Program-made: the position numbers and the translations under genes
Origin: Natronohydrobacter thiooxidans
GTDB lineage: Bacteria; Pseudomonadota; Alphaproteobacteria; Rhodobacterales; Rhodobacteraceae
NCBI RefSeq assembly: GCF_001884735.1
Contig: NZ_MJAP01000032.1
Span: 1 to 64,000 of the forward strand
Direction of reading: 5' to 3'
Length of the DNA: 64,000 nt
Part shown: positions 1 through 8,260 of the stretch, piece after piece
Position numbering within the stretch: position 1 is the stretch's first letter
How the letters are laid out: every line of letters begins with the position of its first letter
The notes under the pieces: model-generated
The model's database searches: none
Told to the model about the DNA's origin: nothing
What the model saw: only the letters and a program-made list of their open reading frames with translations

Positions 1-33
1 AAATCCTGTCCCCGCAACCAACGATAATTGCGA

Positions 34-64
34 AACCTCCGCAGGCCCTGCCGCGGAGGTTTTT
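34..64 (+). terminator. Rho-independent terminator of an upstream gene
   Basis: A perfect 9-bp stem (34-42 with 53-61, AACCTCCGC/GCGGAGGTT) closes a 10-nt loop and runs into TTTTT. It ends the transcript of a plus-strand gene lying left of the window. The 165 bases between it and the first gene hold no gene that I can support. Confidence 0.85.
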
Positions 65-229
65 GCGTTTCCAGAGCCATTCTGCAGGGATCGTCTGTTG
101 CGAGTATGCCTCGCTCAGAACCGGTTTTCCATTGGAGCGAATCGATAAAGCTGTTACAATTTGTCGCACTTATAGATTTCCCCAGTTGGTTTGGTTCTTC
201 ACAGATTTCGTTGATCGGGGGCTGAGCAA

Positions 230-1492
230 TTGTCTGGCCGGGTCTTGGTATTTTCCATTTGCTGCGTGATTCCGCTTGCGTTGACCTATTTCGCAGCCGG
301 GCATGAAACAGTCCGCAATCAGATTGCGCTCTCGGCGGGCGTTGTCGCCTTCTCGATGATGGCCGTCAATCTGTTTCTGGCCACACGGCCAGCCCTTGTT
401 GAACCCATGGTGGGCGGTCTGGACCGGGTATATGAGCTGCACAAATGGATCGGCATCTCTGTCATCGTGTTGATCTTGATACACACGCAGCTGCGCTTTG
501 TTCAGTTGGAAGGCGTTGTTGCGCCCGGCTCGCTCGCCGAAACCTCTGTCAAGGTGGCAGAGCCTGCGTTTTATGCCATGCTGATCCTGCTGCTCGTAAG
601 CGCTGTCAAGCGCCTGCCGCGTTTGCCTTACGAAATTCCGTATCACATCTGGCGACAGTCACACCGGCTTGTCGGTGTGGTCTTTCTGGCGCTCGTGTTT
701 CACCAGTATTTCGTGAAAGCCCCGTTCACAGCGGCTGATCCCGTCGGATGGTGGCTCAACATGATGGCAATCATTGGTGTGGGCTCGTTTCTCTATACAC
801 AGTTCGGAGCGGTGCTGCGTCGCCGCGCTTATCGCGTCACTTCGGTGACAAAGCATGTTGCGGCCACGATCGTCGAAGCCGAGCCGCTTGGTCGCGGCCT
901 AAGCACCCGGCCCGGCAATTTTGCCTTCCTGTCTGCCCGTCGAAATGGGCTGCGAGAACCGCATCCTTTCACGGTTTCCGGCATTTTACCGGATGGGAAG
1001 ATCCAGTTCTCCATCCGCGGGCTGGGCGACTACACCCGACGCCTGCGCGATCTGCTGCAAGAGGGTGACAAGCTGTTGCTTGAGGGGGGGTATGGACAAT
1101 TCAGCTACTTGCGCGGCGGGGATCTGCAGGTGTGGGTGGCGGGTGGTATCGGCGTAACGCCTTTTCTGGCCATGGCCGACGATCTTTCGCCCAATGAAGC
1201 GCGGCAGATCGTCATGGTCTATTGTGTGCGCAACCGCGCGGATGCGGTGGGGATCGAGCGGCTGGAGGCCGCCGCGGCGCGCAGCGCGAATTTCACTTTG
1301 CATCTGTTCGAAAGCGATACTGCCGGGCGATTTGATGCGGCGGCACTCTTGGCACTTGTGCCTTTCGAAATGGGCAGGGCGGATTTGTTTTTCTGTGGGC
1401 CGGGGCCGATGCGGACGGGGCTACTGGACCAGTTGAAAGCCGCAGGCAAAACGCCTGCGCATGTGTATTTCGAACGTTTCGAGTTTCGGTGA
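230..1492 (+). CDS. Ferric reductase-like transmembrane flavoprotein with FAD/NAD(P) module
   Basis: A 420-residue membrane oxidoreductase of the ferric reductase / NADPH oxidase type. The N-terminal half (about residues 5-195) has roughly six hydrophobic helices carrying histidines suited to b-haem binding (HKWIG, HTQLRF, HRLVG, HQYF). Next comes a FAD-binding barrel with HPFTVSG near residue 245, and an NAD(P)-binding fold with VAGGIGVTPF and FFCGPGPM. The protein ends in an aromatic-rich tail (YFERFEF) typical of these reductases. The likely role is to move electrons from cytosolic NAD(P)H through the inner membrane to a periplasmic acceptor. The start is a TTG at 230, behind GGGGGCTGAG; an in-frame stop at 212 leaves little room for an earlier one. 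It precedes the multihaem cytochrome gene by 92 bases, so the two may form one electron path (inference). Confidence 0.85.
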   Translation: MSGRVLVFSICCVIPLALTYFAAGHETVRNQIALSAGVVAFSMMAVNLFLATRPALVEPMVGGLDRVYELHKWIGISVIVLILIHTQLRFVQLEGVVAPGSLAETSVKVAEPAFYAMLILLLVSAVKRLPRLPYEIPYHIWRQSHRLVGVVFLALVFHQYFVKAPFTAADPVGWWLNMMAIIGVGSFLYTQFGAVLRRRAYRVTSVTKHVAATIVEAEPLGRGLSTRPGNFAFLSARRNGLREPHPFTVSGILPDGKIQFSIRGLGDYTRRLRDLLQEGDKLLLEGGYGQFSYLRGGDLQVWVAGGIGVTPFLAMADDLSPNEARQIVMVYCVRNRADAVGIERLEAAAARSANFTLHLFESDTAGRFDAAALLALVPFEMGRADLFFCGPGPMRTGLLDQLKAAGKTPAHVYFERFEFR

Positions 1493-1543
1493 GGTGACAG
1501 ACAAGACATTGCGCGGCGGCTGCCTGCGCGAAGGTGACAGACA
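1492..1543. repeat. Direct 12-mer repeat upstream of the cytochrome gene
   Basis: AGGTGACAGACA occurs at 1492-1503 and again at 1532-1543, exactly 40 bp apart, in the short gap before the cytochrome start. A spacing near four helical turns would suit two protein molecules bound on one DNA face. Function is unknown; this may be an operator pair or a chance duplication. Confidence 0.4.
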
Positions 1544-1584
1544 TGATAGCGCGCGGGATTCTGTGAGCGCAAAAAGGGGGAAAC

Positions 1585-4500
1585 ATGCGTATTATCAAGG
1601 CGTTGACTTTGGCGTTTGCGATGCCCTTTACGCCAGTTCTCGGGTCGGAGCCATTTGATGCTTCGGCGTTTCAGGACTATGAGCCTGATGCGGAGCGCGG
1701 TCAGTCCCTGTACAATGCCGCCGGTTGCGCAGCGTGCCATGCGATTGACGGTGATGATGATGTTCTGGCGGGCGGCATGGAGTTCAAGACGCGCTTCGGC
1801 ACGCTATACGCCCCCAATATCACCGCGCATCCCGACGCAGGTATCGGCAGTTGGAGCAATGCCCAGTTTCTGAACGCGGTGCTGCGCGGAGTGAAGCCGG
1901 AGGGTGGCAGTTATCTTGGTGCCGTCTTTCCTTTCCCGGCCTATTCGCGGATGCAACCGGAGGACGCGCTCGACATTCGCGGATATATGGCGACTTTGCC
2001 ACAAAGTGATGCAGCCTCGCGCCCGCACCGGGCGAATATGCTCGACCAGCTCATTCTGGGCTTCTGGTCTGACCTTCGCTCACCGCTTGAATCGCTCGAT
2101 CATAATCAGATGGCGCGCGGACAGTATCTTGTGCAGGCCCTGGGCCATTGCGGCGAGTGTCATTCGCGGCGCGCAGGGACGCTGGCGAACCGGATGGATC
2201 CGGAAGGCGCCTTCATGGGCGAGACCGGCATGCTGGGGGAATATGCGGGTCCGATCGGAGCGACGCGGCTCGCGAATTTTGCGCCTGAGGATTTCGTGAA
2301 TGGTGCGATGGTCGAGGGCTTGCGGCTAAGTGGTACACCGATGGTCAGCACGACGATGCGGCGGATTGCGCGTGCCACGGCGCAATTGCCACATGAAGAC
2401 CGCGTCGCGATGTATGCATTCCTGTCGGGAACTCCGATTGACCCGGCCACTGTGCCGCGCATGATGTCACCTGCGCCGATGACGACCGAAACACGGCTGG
2501 CGCAGGCGGTTACTGCACCTGCTGCGACCGGCGCCGCCCCGGGTGCCGAAAGCGCGGAGAGTGTCATCCCGGATCGCACCGGAGCTCTCGCATTGATCCA
2601 GCGCATCGAGGCCTATTGCGAAGCACCCGAACCCACGCCTGCAGCAGTGCCGGTTGTGCCTGCTTCGGCCGCGCCCAGCATGGATCCGGCCCTCGAAGCG
2701 GCTGCCGATGACATTCTGGAACAGCACTGTCGCAGTTGCCATGGGCCAGGCATGACCAACCAGCGCAGTTTCTTCACCGGATCACTGCAAGAGCTTGCGC
2801 GGGATCGTGGCGCGGTCATTCCCGGCGATCACAGAGCATCATTGCTCTATGACACGATCGCATCGAACCGGATGCCGACAGGCCGCCTGCCGCGCCTTAC
2901 CCCGGACGAGCTGCAGACATTGGTGTCGTGGATTGATGGCCTTGGCGCGGTGGCAGAACCGGTGCCTGCGATTGCCAGCGCGCCCGCCGTTGCACAGGTC
3001 AGTGACGCATCAGAATTGCCAAGATTCGTGGGCGGCAGCTTTGTCGACCTCGCAACTGCTGCGGTCCGTGACCTGGGCGAATTTGACGAGTTTGACCGCC
3101 GCTTTATCCGCTATCTCAGCTTTGCGAACGTGCCTTTGCCGCGTGTCGATTGCGATGCGCAAGGCGCATTGCGCAATCCGATGCATTATCTGCATACGGG
3201 GTTGAACAAATTTCTCAATTCCGTCTCGCGCGCCTCGGTGCTCAGGATGGTGGACCCGGTCGAGGGGACAGACGGTGCTTTGGTGCGCATTGATCTGCGC
3301 AGCTATGACTGGACGGCCGATGACTGGGATGCGCTGACGCTGGCTAAATTCACCGACGGCGCGGCTGAAGCAGGGTATAGCCCGCAAATCTGGGCCGAGC
3401 TTGCCCCGCGCTATCCCTATGCGATCGACCCCTCGTCTGAATCGCTGCTTGGTGTGTTGAGTTCCGGGACTACGGCGCTTGTGCCCATCATGGGCGCGGA
3501 CTGGTTCACGCGCTTTGCTTCGGAAGCACCGTTTTACGACATGCTCTTGCGTTTGCCCGATGATGTCGCCGTCCTGGAGCGTCGGCTTGGTCTGAATGTG
3601 AACCAGCTTATCGGCGATCTCCGTATGGTGCGGGCAGGGTTTACGGCCCAGAATTCCGGCGTGTCCGATCACAACCGGATGCTTGAGAGGTTCGACCTTC
3701 CGCGCGGTGGTTATTACTGGAAATCCTATGATTTTGCGGGCGATGTCGGCAGGCAATCGCTGATCCTGCATCCGGATGGCCCCGAGGAACTTGGCTATAC
3801 GCCCTCCGGAACCCAAGCTTTCGAACATGATGGCGGGGAAATGATCTTCTCGCTCGCGAATGGCATGCAGGGATACTATCTCTCGGAAGCCGATGGCCGT
3901 CGGCTGTCCGAGGGCCCGACCGCCATTGTTTCCTTCCGGGAACGGCCCGTGGGCAAAGGCGTCGAGATCGTCAACGCGCGGTCTTGCTTTACCTGTCATG
4001 ACAACGGGATCATCCCCAAGCGCGACGAGATCCGTGGCTTCATCGAAAGTGATCCGCGCTACGATCAGCGCACGCGTGATGTGCTGTTGCGCATGTATCC
4101 GCAGCAATCCGTGATGGATGGCTATTACCGCGCCGATACGGATTTCTTCGTGCAGGCGCTGCAGCAGATCAATGCGACACAAAGCAGCGTTGCGGGACGA
4201 CCGGTCAGTCTGATCGCGCCGGATGGTTCGGGCGAGATCATTACCTTCCTTGCCGACGTGCAGTTCCGCCGGATGGACGAAGGCTGGCTCGCGCGTCTGT
4301 TCTATCTGGAGCCGGAAGAGCTGCGCCTGCGCGTACGTCAGATGGGCGACCCGGTGCTTCAGCAGACGCTTCAAGGCTGGTTGACCCGCTTCGATATGGG
4401 CCAGTTCGTCACGCGTGAAGAAGTAGAAGAGTTGTGGCCTGCGCTTCTGCCGCGCCTGACGCGCCTGCGCCCCTATGTGCCTGTTGACGACTATATCGCC

Positions 4501-5073
4501 TATGAGCCGCCGAAGCCTGCGGAAGACTACGCTCAGGCGGCGGTGACTGCGGTGCAGGAGGCGGTTTATCTCGACACAACCGCGTATCAGGTCGCGCAGG
4601 ACATCCCGGCCTATGTGCCGCCCGCGCAACCCGATGATCCGCTGCGCTTGCGTTTGCATGTCCCGCGGCAGCGTGTGCAGGTGAATGAGCTTCTGACCTT
4701 TGAGGTTGAAGCGAACCGCACCTGCGAGTTGCAGATCGTCTATATCGAGGTCAATGACCGGATCGTGGTTTTGCCAACCGAGGTTCTGGGCAATCCCGTT
4801 TTGCAGGCCGGAGAGCGCAGGCTCGTGCCGCAGCCGCAGTCTTCGCTGCAACTGCGGTTCGACCGTCCGGGTTCGGGCGAGAAACTTCTCGCCTATTGCC
4901 GCGAACCGGGCAGTCGACAGCCGCCGATGGATGCAGCAGAGCTTGTCGCGGCATCGAGGGCGCGGTTTCAGCCGCTCGAACGCGGGATCGTGATCGAGGC
5001 CAGCAAGGCTGTTTTGGCTGATGAGGGGCGTTCGGCATTCGCATCGGTCACCATTGACGTGATCAAGCACTGA
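1585..5073 (+). CDS. Exported tetrahaem c-type cytochrome with C-terminal DUF4384-like domain
   Basis: A 1162-residue protein with a signal peptide (about residues 1-20) and four CxxCH haem-binding sites at residues 48-52 (CAACH), 189-193 (CGECH), 382-386 (CRSCH) and 801-805 (CFTCH). The first two resemble the paired class I domains of dehydrogenase-associated cytochromes. The third sits in a planctomycete-type cytochrome segment. The fourth lies in a large region that I do not recognise. The last 110 residues resemble DUF4384, the same type of domain that ends two caspases of this cluster. The ATG follows a strong site (AAAAAGGGGGAAAC). The protein should act in the periplasm, perhaps taking electrons from the upstream reductase. 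The domain mixture is unusual and the role is not known. Confidence 0.85.
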   Translation: MRIIKALTLAFAMPFTPVLGSEPFDASAFQDYEPDAERGQSLYNAAGCAACHAIDGDDDVLAGGMEFKTRFGTLYAPNITAHPDAGIGSWSNAQFLNAVLRGVKPEGGSYLGAVFPFPAYSRMQPEDALDIRGYMATLPQSDAASRPHRANMLDQLILGFWSDLRSPLESLDHNQMARGQYLVQALGHCGECHSRRAGTLANRMDPEGAFMGETGMLGEYAGPIGATRLANFAPEDFVNGAMVEGLRLSGTPMVSTTMRRIARATAQLPHEDRVAMYAFLSGTPIDPATVPRMMSPAPMTTETRLAQAVTAPAATGAAPGAESAESVIPDRTGALALIQRIEAYCEAPEPTPAAVPVVPASAAPSMDPALEAAADDILEQHCRSCHGPGMTNQRSFFTGSLQELARDRGAVIPGDHRASLLYDTIASNRMPTGRLPRLTPDELQTLVSWIDGLGAVAEPVPAIASAPAVAQVSDASELPRFVGGSFVDLATAAVRDLGEFDEFDRRFIRYLSFANVPLPRVDCDAQGALRNPMHYLHTGLNKFLNSVSRASVLRMVDPVEGTDGALVRIDLRSYDWTADDWDALTLAKFTDGAAEAGYSPQIWAELAPRYPYAIDPSSESLLGVLSSGTTALVPIMGADWFTRFASEAPFYDMLLRLPDDVAVLERRLGLNVNQLIGDLRMVRAGFTAQNSGVSDHNRMLERFDLPRGGYYWKSYDFAGDVGRQSLILHPDGPEELGYTPSGTQAFEHDGGEMIFSLANGMQGYYLSEADGRRLSEGPTAIVSFRERPVGKGVEIVNARSCFTCHDNGIIPKRDEIRGFIESDPRYDQRTRDVLLRMYPQQSVMDGYYRADTDFFVQALQQINATQSSVAGRPVSLIAPDGSGEIITFLADVQFRRMDEGWLARLFYLEPEELRLRVRQMGDPVLQQTLQGWLTRFDMGQFVTREEVEELWPALLPRLTRLRPYVPVDDYIAYEPPKPAEDYAQAAVTAVQEAVYLDTTAYQVAQDIPAYVPPAQPDDPLRLRLHVPRQRVQVNELLTFEVEANRTCELQIVYIEVNDRIVVLPTEVLGNPVLQAGERRLVPQPQSSLQLRFDRPGSGEKLLAYCREPGSRQPPMDAAELVAASRARFQPLERGIVIEASKAVLADEGRSAFASVTIDVIKH

Positions 5074-5128
5074 CACCGAACTGCGCGGCCACGCGCGCAG
5101 CGGATGAAACCTGCCAGAGGAGACGGTC

Positions 5129-5740
5129 ATGTTACGACTTGTCAAATATATGTGCTGCATCCTGTTTCTGGGGGTCGCGGGACAGACCGGCGCCCAGCCA
5201 CTCGATACGGACACCCTGGTCCAGAGTCTGACGCGTCCGGCGCCTGCGGCACGGGGGATCATGGCCGGGCAGACAATCCCCGACGGGCCGGATGCCACGG
5301 CGCAGGCGTTTCTGGAGGGCATGCCAACACGCGGCCTGAGCATCGAGGCGCGCACGCAACTCGCCACCATCGCCACCACCTGGGAATTGCCGCGTATCGA
5401 TCTGGAAATCCTCTTTGATTTCGATTCCGACAGATTGCGCGCCACGTCTCTGCCGGATTTGTTTCGCGTCGGACAGGCGCTGACGTCTGATCAGTTGAAA
5501 TCCAAGCGTTTCGTGCTGGCGGGCCACACGGATGGCGTGGGCTCAGCAAGTTACAATCAAGACCTGTCGGAGCGGCGCGCATGGTCGGTGCGGGAATATC
5601 TGGTGGAAACATTTTACATTCCGCCCGAGCGACTGGTGGTTGTCGGTTTCGGGCTGGAGCGACTGAAGAACCCGTATGATCCGCGCGCAGCGGAAAACCG
5701 GCGTGTCGAGATCATCAATCTGGAAGTCGGCAATTATTGA
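5129..5740 (+). CDS. OmpA-family peptidoglycan-binding protein (module 1)
   Basis: A 203-residue exported protein. Residues 1-21 form a signal peptide ending near TGAQP. Residues 90-200 are an OmpA C-terminal domain with FDFDSDRL, the AGHTDGVG loop, the LSERRAWSV helix and ENRRVEI, the usual diaminopimelate-peptidoglycan binding elements. There is no N-terminal beta-barrel, so this is a soluble or periplasmic anchor rather than a porin. The start follows AGAGGAGA. It lies 55 bases after the cytochrome and just before the first caspase gene, which suggests that it tethers the system to the cell wall (inference). Confidence 0.88.
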   Translation: MLRLVKYMCCILFLGVAGQTGAQPLDTDTLVQSLTRPAPAARGIMAGQTIPDGPDATAQAFLEGMPTRGLSIEARTQLATIATTWELPRIDLEILFDFDSDRLRATSLPDLFRVGQALTSDQLKSKRFVLAGHTDGVGSASYNQDLSERRAWSVREYLVETFYIPPERLVVVGFGLERLKNPYDPRAAENRRVEIINLEVGNY

Positions 5741-5767
5741 CGTGGCACGTCAGGGAAAAGAAGGATC

Positions 5768-8260
5768 ATGCAGCCGAGAGCAACCCATCAATTTCCACGC
5801 CTTTTAAGTGCCGCATATTTGTGGAAATTCGCGGTGCTCGCCGGATTCTTTGTGATCTGGGCAAGCGCGGCTTTGGCCGACAAGCGGGTTGCGCTGGTTA
5901 TCGGCAATACGAGTTACGAAAACTCCGCAGCCTTGCCCAATGCCAGAAATGACGCGCGTGCCATGGCCGATGCTCTCGCGGAACTCGGTTTCGCCGTCAC
6001 TCTGGCCGAGGATCTGACGCTGTCGGCGATGAACGTGGCGCTGCGCGATTTTGCGCGGGCGAGCTATGGCGTGCAGGACGCATTGGTGTTCTTCGCCGGT
6101 CACGGCATGGAATTCGGTGGTGAAAACTGGCTGCTGCCCGTCGATGCACAATTGCAGACCGATCTGGATGTCAGTTTTGAAACCATTTCACTGTCGGCGA
6201 TACTGCAGGCCGTTGGCGGTGCGCGCGGTCTGAAACTGGTTATTCTGGACGCGTGCCGGGACAATCCATTTCTGAATACAATGGGTCGTCGCGATACGAC
6301 GCGGTCGCTGGGTCGTGGTCTGGCGCGGGTCGAGCCCGCAGACGGCACGCTGGTTTCCTTCGCGGCGCGCGCGGGGCAGGTGGCCAGTGATGGTGACGGG
6401 CAGAACAGCCCGTTTACCACTGCCTTGCTGGCGCGCATGGCGCAGCCTGGACTGGAACTCGGGCTTTTGTTCCGCGAAGTGCGTGATGCGGTATTCGAAT
6501 CGACGGGGCGGCGGCAAGAGCCCTTCACCTATGGTTCGCTGCCCGCCCGTGCCATTTACCTCAACCCGCCACAGGAGCAGCCCAGCATCGCGATACCCGC
6601 AGCATCAGGCCCGTCAGACGCCTGCGCCATGGCTTTGTCGGTCTGGTCAGCCATCGCCGACAGCAATAGCAGATCCGCGCTTCAGGGTTTCGTGGACAGC
6701 TATGGGGCGCAATGTCCGGCACTCGGCGCTCTGTCGGCAGATCGGCTCAAGGCGTTGGCGTCGCCGACTCTGGCCATTACCGAACCGCAGCATTGTGAAA
6801 GCCTGGCCTTCACCTGGCGCATGCTTGGCCCGCAGGCCGATATCGCGCGGTTTCTGGAACACTTGCCGCAGGACTGCATCAGTTTGCGCAATTCGATCGC
6901 GCATCACGCCTGTGCGTCGCTTGCCAGCCCGGATGCCGCAAGCCCCGTCGAACTTGACGGGCGCGACACCACACAGGCACTGGCGATTTGCCAGTTGGCA
7001 CTCGATCAAACCCCGGATGACGCGCAATCTGCGGCCTATCTCGGGCGGATTCTGAGTGCGCGCGGTGCCGATGAAGACGCTGTTCGCTGGTACAGGGTCG
7101 CGGCTGCGGGAGGGCATCCTATCGGTCTGAACAATCTCGGGGTCGCCTATGCTGAAGGGGCAGGAGTCGAGATTGACCAGACAGAGGCGTTCCGCCTCTA
7201 CCGACTGGCCGCAGAGGCTGGTCTCGACGTTGCCATGCGCAATGTCGGGCGCGCGTATCTTGATGGCGCGGGTGTCGCGCCGGATGCACAGGAGGCCGCA
7301 GTCTGGTTGCAGCGCGCAACAGAGCGTTCGGACATCGACGCGACCGCGACTCTAGGCTGGATGTATCTCAACGGCTATGGCGTAGCGCAGGATCTGGACG
7401 AAGCCTATCGCCTGACGCGCGTTGCTGCAGATCGCGGCAGTTCTACGGGAATGACCAACCTTGGTTATATGTATGAGCAAGGTGAAGGTGTCAGACAGGA
7501 TCATGATGAAGCGCTGAACTGGTATCGCCGCGCCGCGGCTCAGGGCGATATTGACGCAATTGCCAATCTTGGCTGGATGTATCTGGTCGGGCGAGGAACC
7601 GAGATCGATCTACCAGAGGCACTGCGTCTGATCAGCATGGCCGCGGCGGATGGCAACTTATCCGCAATGAACAATCTGGGCTACATGCATGAGAATGGTC
7701 TGGGTGTCCCGCAAGACGAGGCGCAGGCATTTTTTTGGTTCAAGCGCGCCGCAGATTCCGGGCATGCGCGCGCCATGGTCTCGGCAGGCTTTTCCTATCA
7801 GAAGGGGCGCGGCGTCGAGCAGGACCTTGCGGCGGCGCGGGACTATTACGCGAAAGCCGCCGAGGTCGGCAATGCTACGGCGATGTACAACCTTGCTGTT
7901 CTCTACGCTAACGGGACTGGCGTTGAACAGGATTTCGCACAAGCCTTCGACTGGTATGTGCGCAGTGCGGCGGCTGGCGATGAAGACGCAATGACGATGG
8001 CCGCGATCTATCTTGAAGAAGGGCGTAGCGTGGAACGCGATGCCGAACGCGCGGCGCGCTATTACATCGATGCGATACTGGCAGGCGATAACTGGTTTCT
8101 GGAAAACGCGCGTGAACGCGACGCTGCGGTTATCCAGGCGGTGCAAAGGGTCTTGCGCGATCTGGGCGAAAATCCTGGTCCGGCCGATGGCACCTGGGGC
8201 CAGCGCAGCGAGGCGGCGTTATTGCGATACGCCAATGCGCAGAGGACAAAACAACAATGA
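5768..8260 (+). CDS. Exported caspase-like peptidase with Sel1 repeats and a peptidoglycan-binding tail
   Basis: An 830-residue protein. A signal sequence runs to about residue 37 (WASAALA), followed by a caspase p20-like fold with catalytic His112 (FAGHGME) and Cys163 (ILDACRDNPF). Residues of about 420-780 hold nine or ten Sel1-type helical repeats (pattern NLGxMYxxGxGVxxD). The C-terminus (about 790-822) looks like a peptidoglycan_binding_1 domain (VLRDLG, PADGTWGQ). Caspase-like proteins of this class (orthocaspases/metacaspases) cleave after basic residues in characterised members; the substrate here is unknown. Its stop overlaps the next start by four bases, so the two caspases are translationally coupled. 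The repeat scaffold probably recruits partners. Confidence 0.88.
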   Translation: MQPRATHQFPRLLSAAYLWKFAVLAGFFVIWASAALADKRVALVIGNTSYENSAALPNARNDARAMADALAELGFAVTLAEDLTLSAMNVALRDFARASYGVQDALVFFAGHGMEFGGENWLLPVDAQLQTDLDVSFETISLSAILQAVGGARGLKLVILDACRDNPFLNTMGRRDTTRSLGRGLARVEPADGTLVSFAARAGQVASDGDGQNSPFTTALLARMAQPGLELGLLFREVRDAVFESTGRRQEPFTYGSLPARAIYLNPPQEQPSIAIPAASGPSDACAMALSVWSAIADSNSRSALQGFVDSYGAQCPALGALSADRLKALASPTLAITEPQHCESLAFTWRMLGPQADIARFLEHLPQDCISLRNSIAHHACASLASPDAASPVELDGRDTTQALAICQLALDQTPDDAQSAAYLGRILSARGADEDAVRWYRVAAAGGHPIGLNNLGVAYAEGAGVEIDQTEAFRLYRLAAEAGLDVAMRNVGRAYLDGAGVAPDAQEAAVWLQRATERSDIDATATLGWMYLNGYGVAQDLDEAYRLTRVAADRGSSTGMTNLGYMYEQGEGVRQDHDEALNWYRRAAAQGDIDAIANLGWMYLVGRGTEIDLPEALRLISMAAADGNLSAMNNLGYMHENGLGVPQDEAQAFFWFKRAADSGHARAMVSAGFSYQKGRGVEQDLAAARDYYAKAAEVGNATAMYNLAVLYANGTGVEQDFAQAFDWYVRSAAAGDEDAMTMAAIYLEEGRSVERDAERAARYYIDAILAGDNWFLENARERDAAVIQAVQRVLRDLGENPGPADGTWGQRSEAALLRYANAQRTKQQ

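Noticed and set aside
3010..5445. An 811-codon open frame on the minus strand opposite the cytochrome gene
   Set aside because: It mirrors the strongly coding plus strand, has His/Arg-rich low-quality sequence and no domain, and runs across two real genes.
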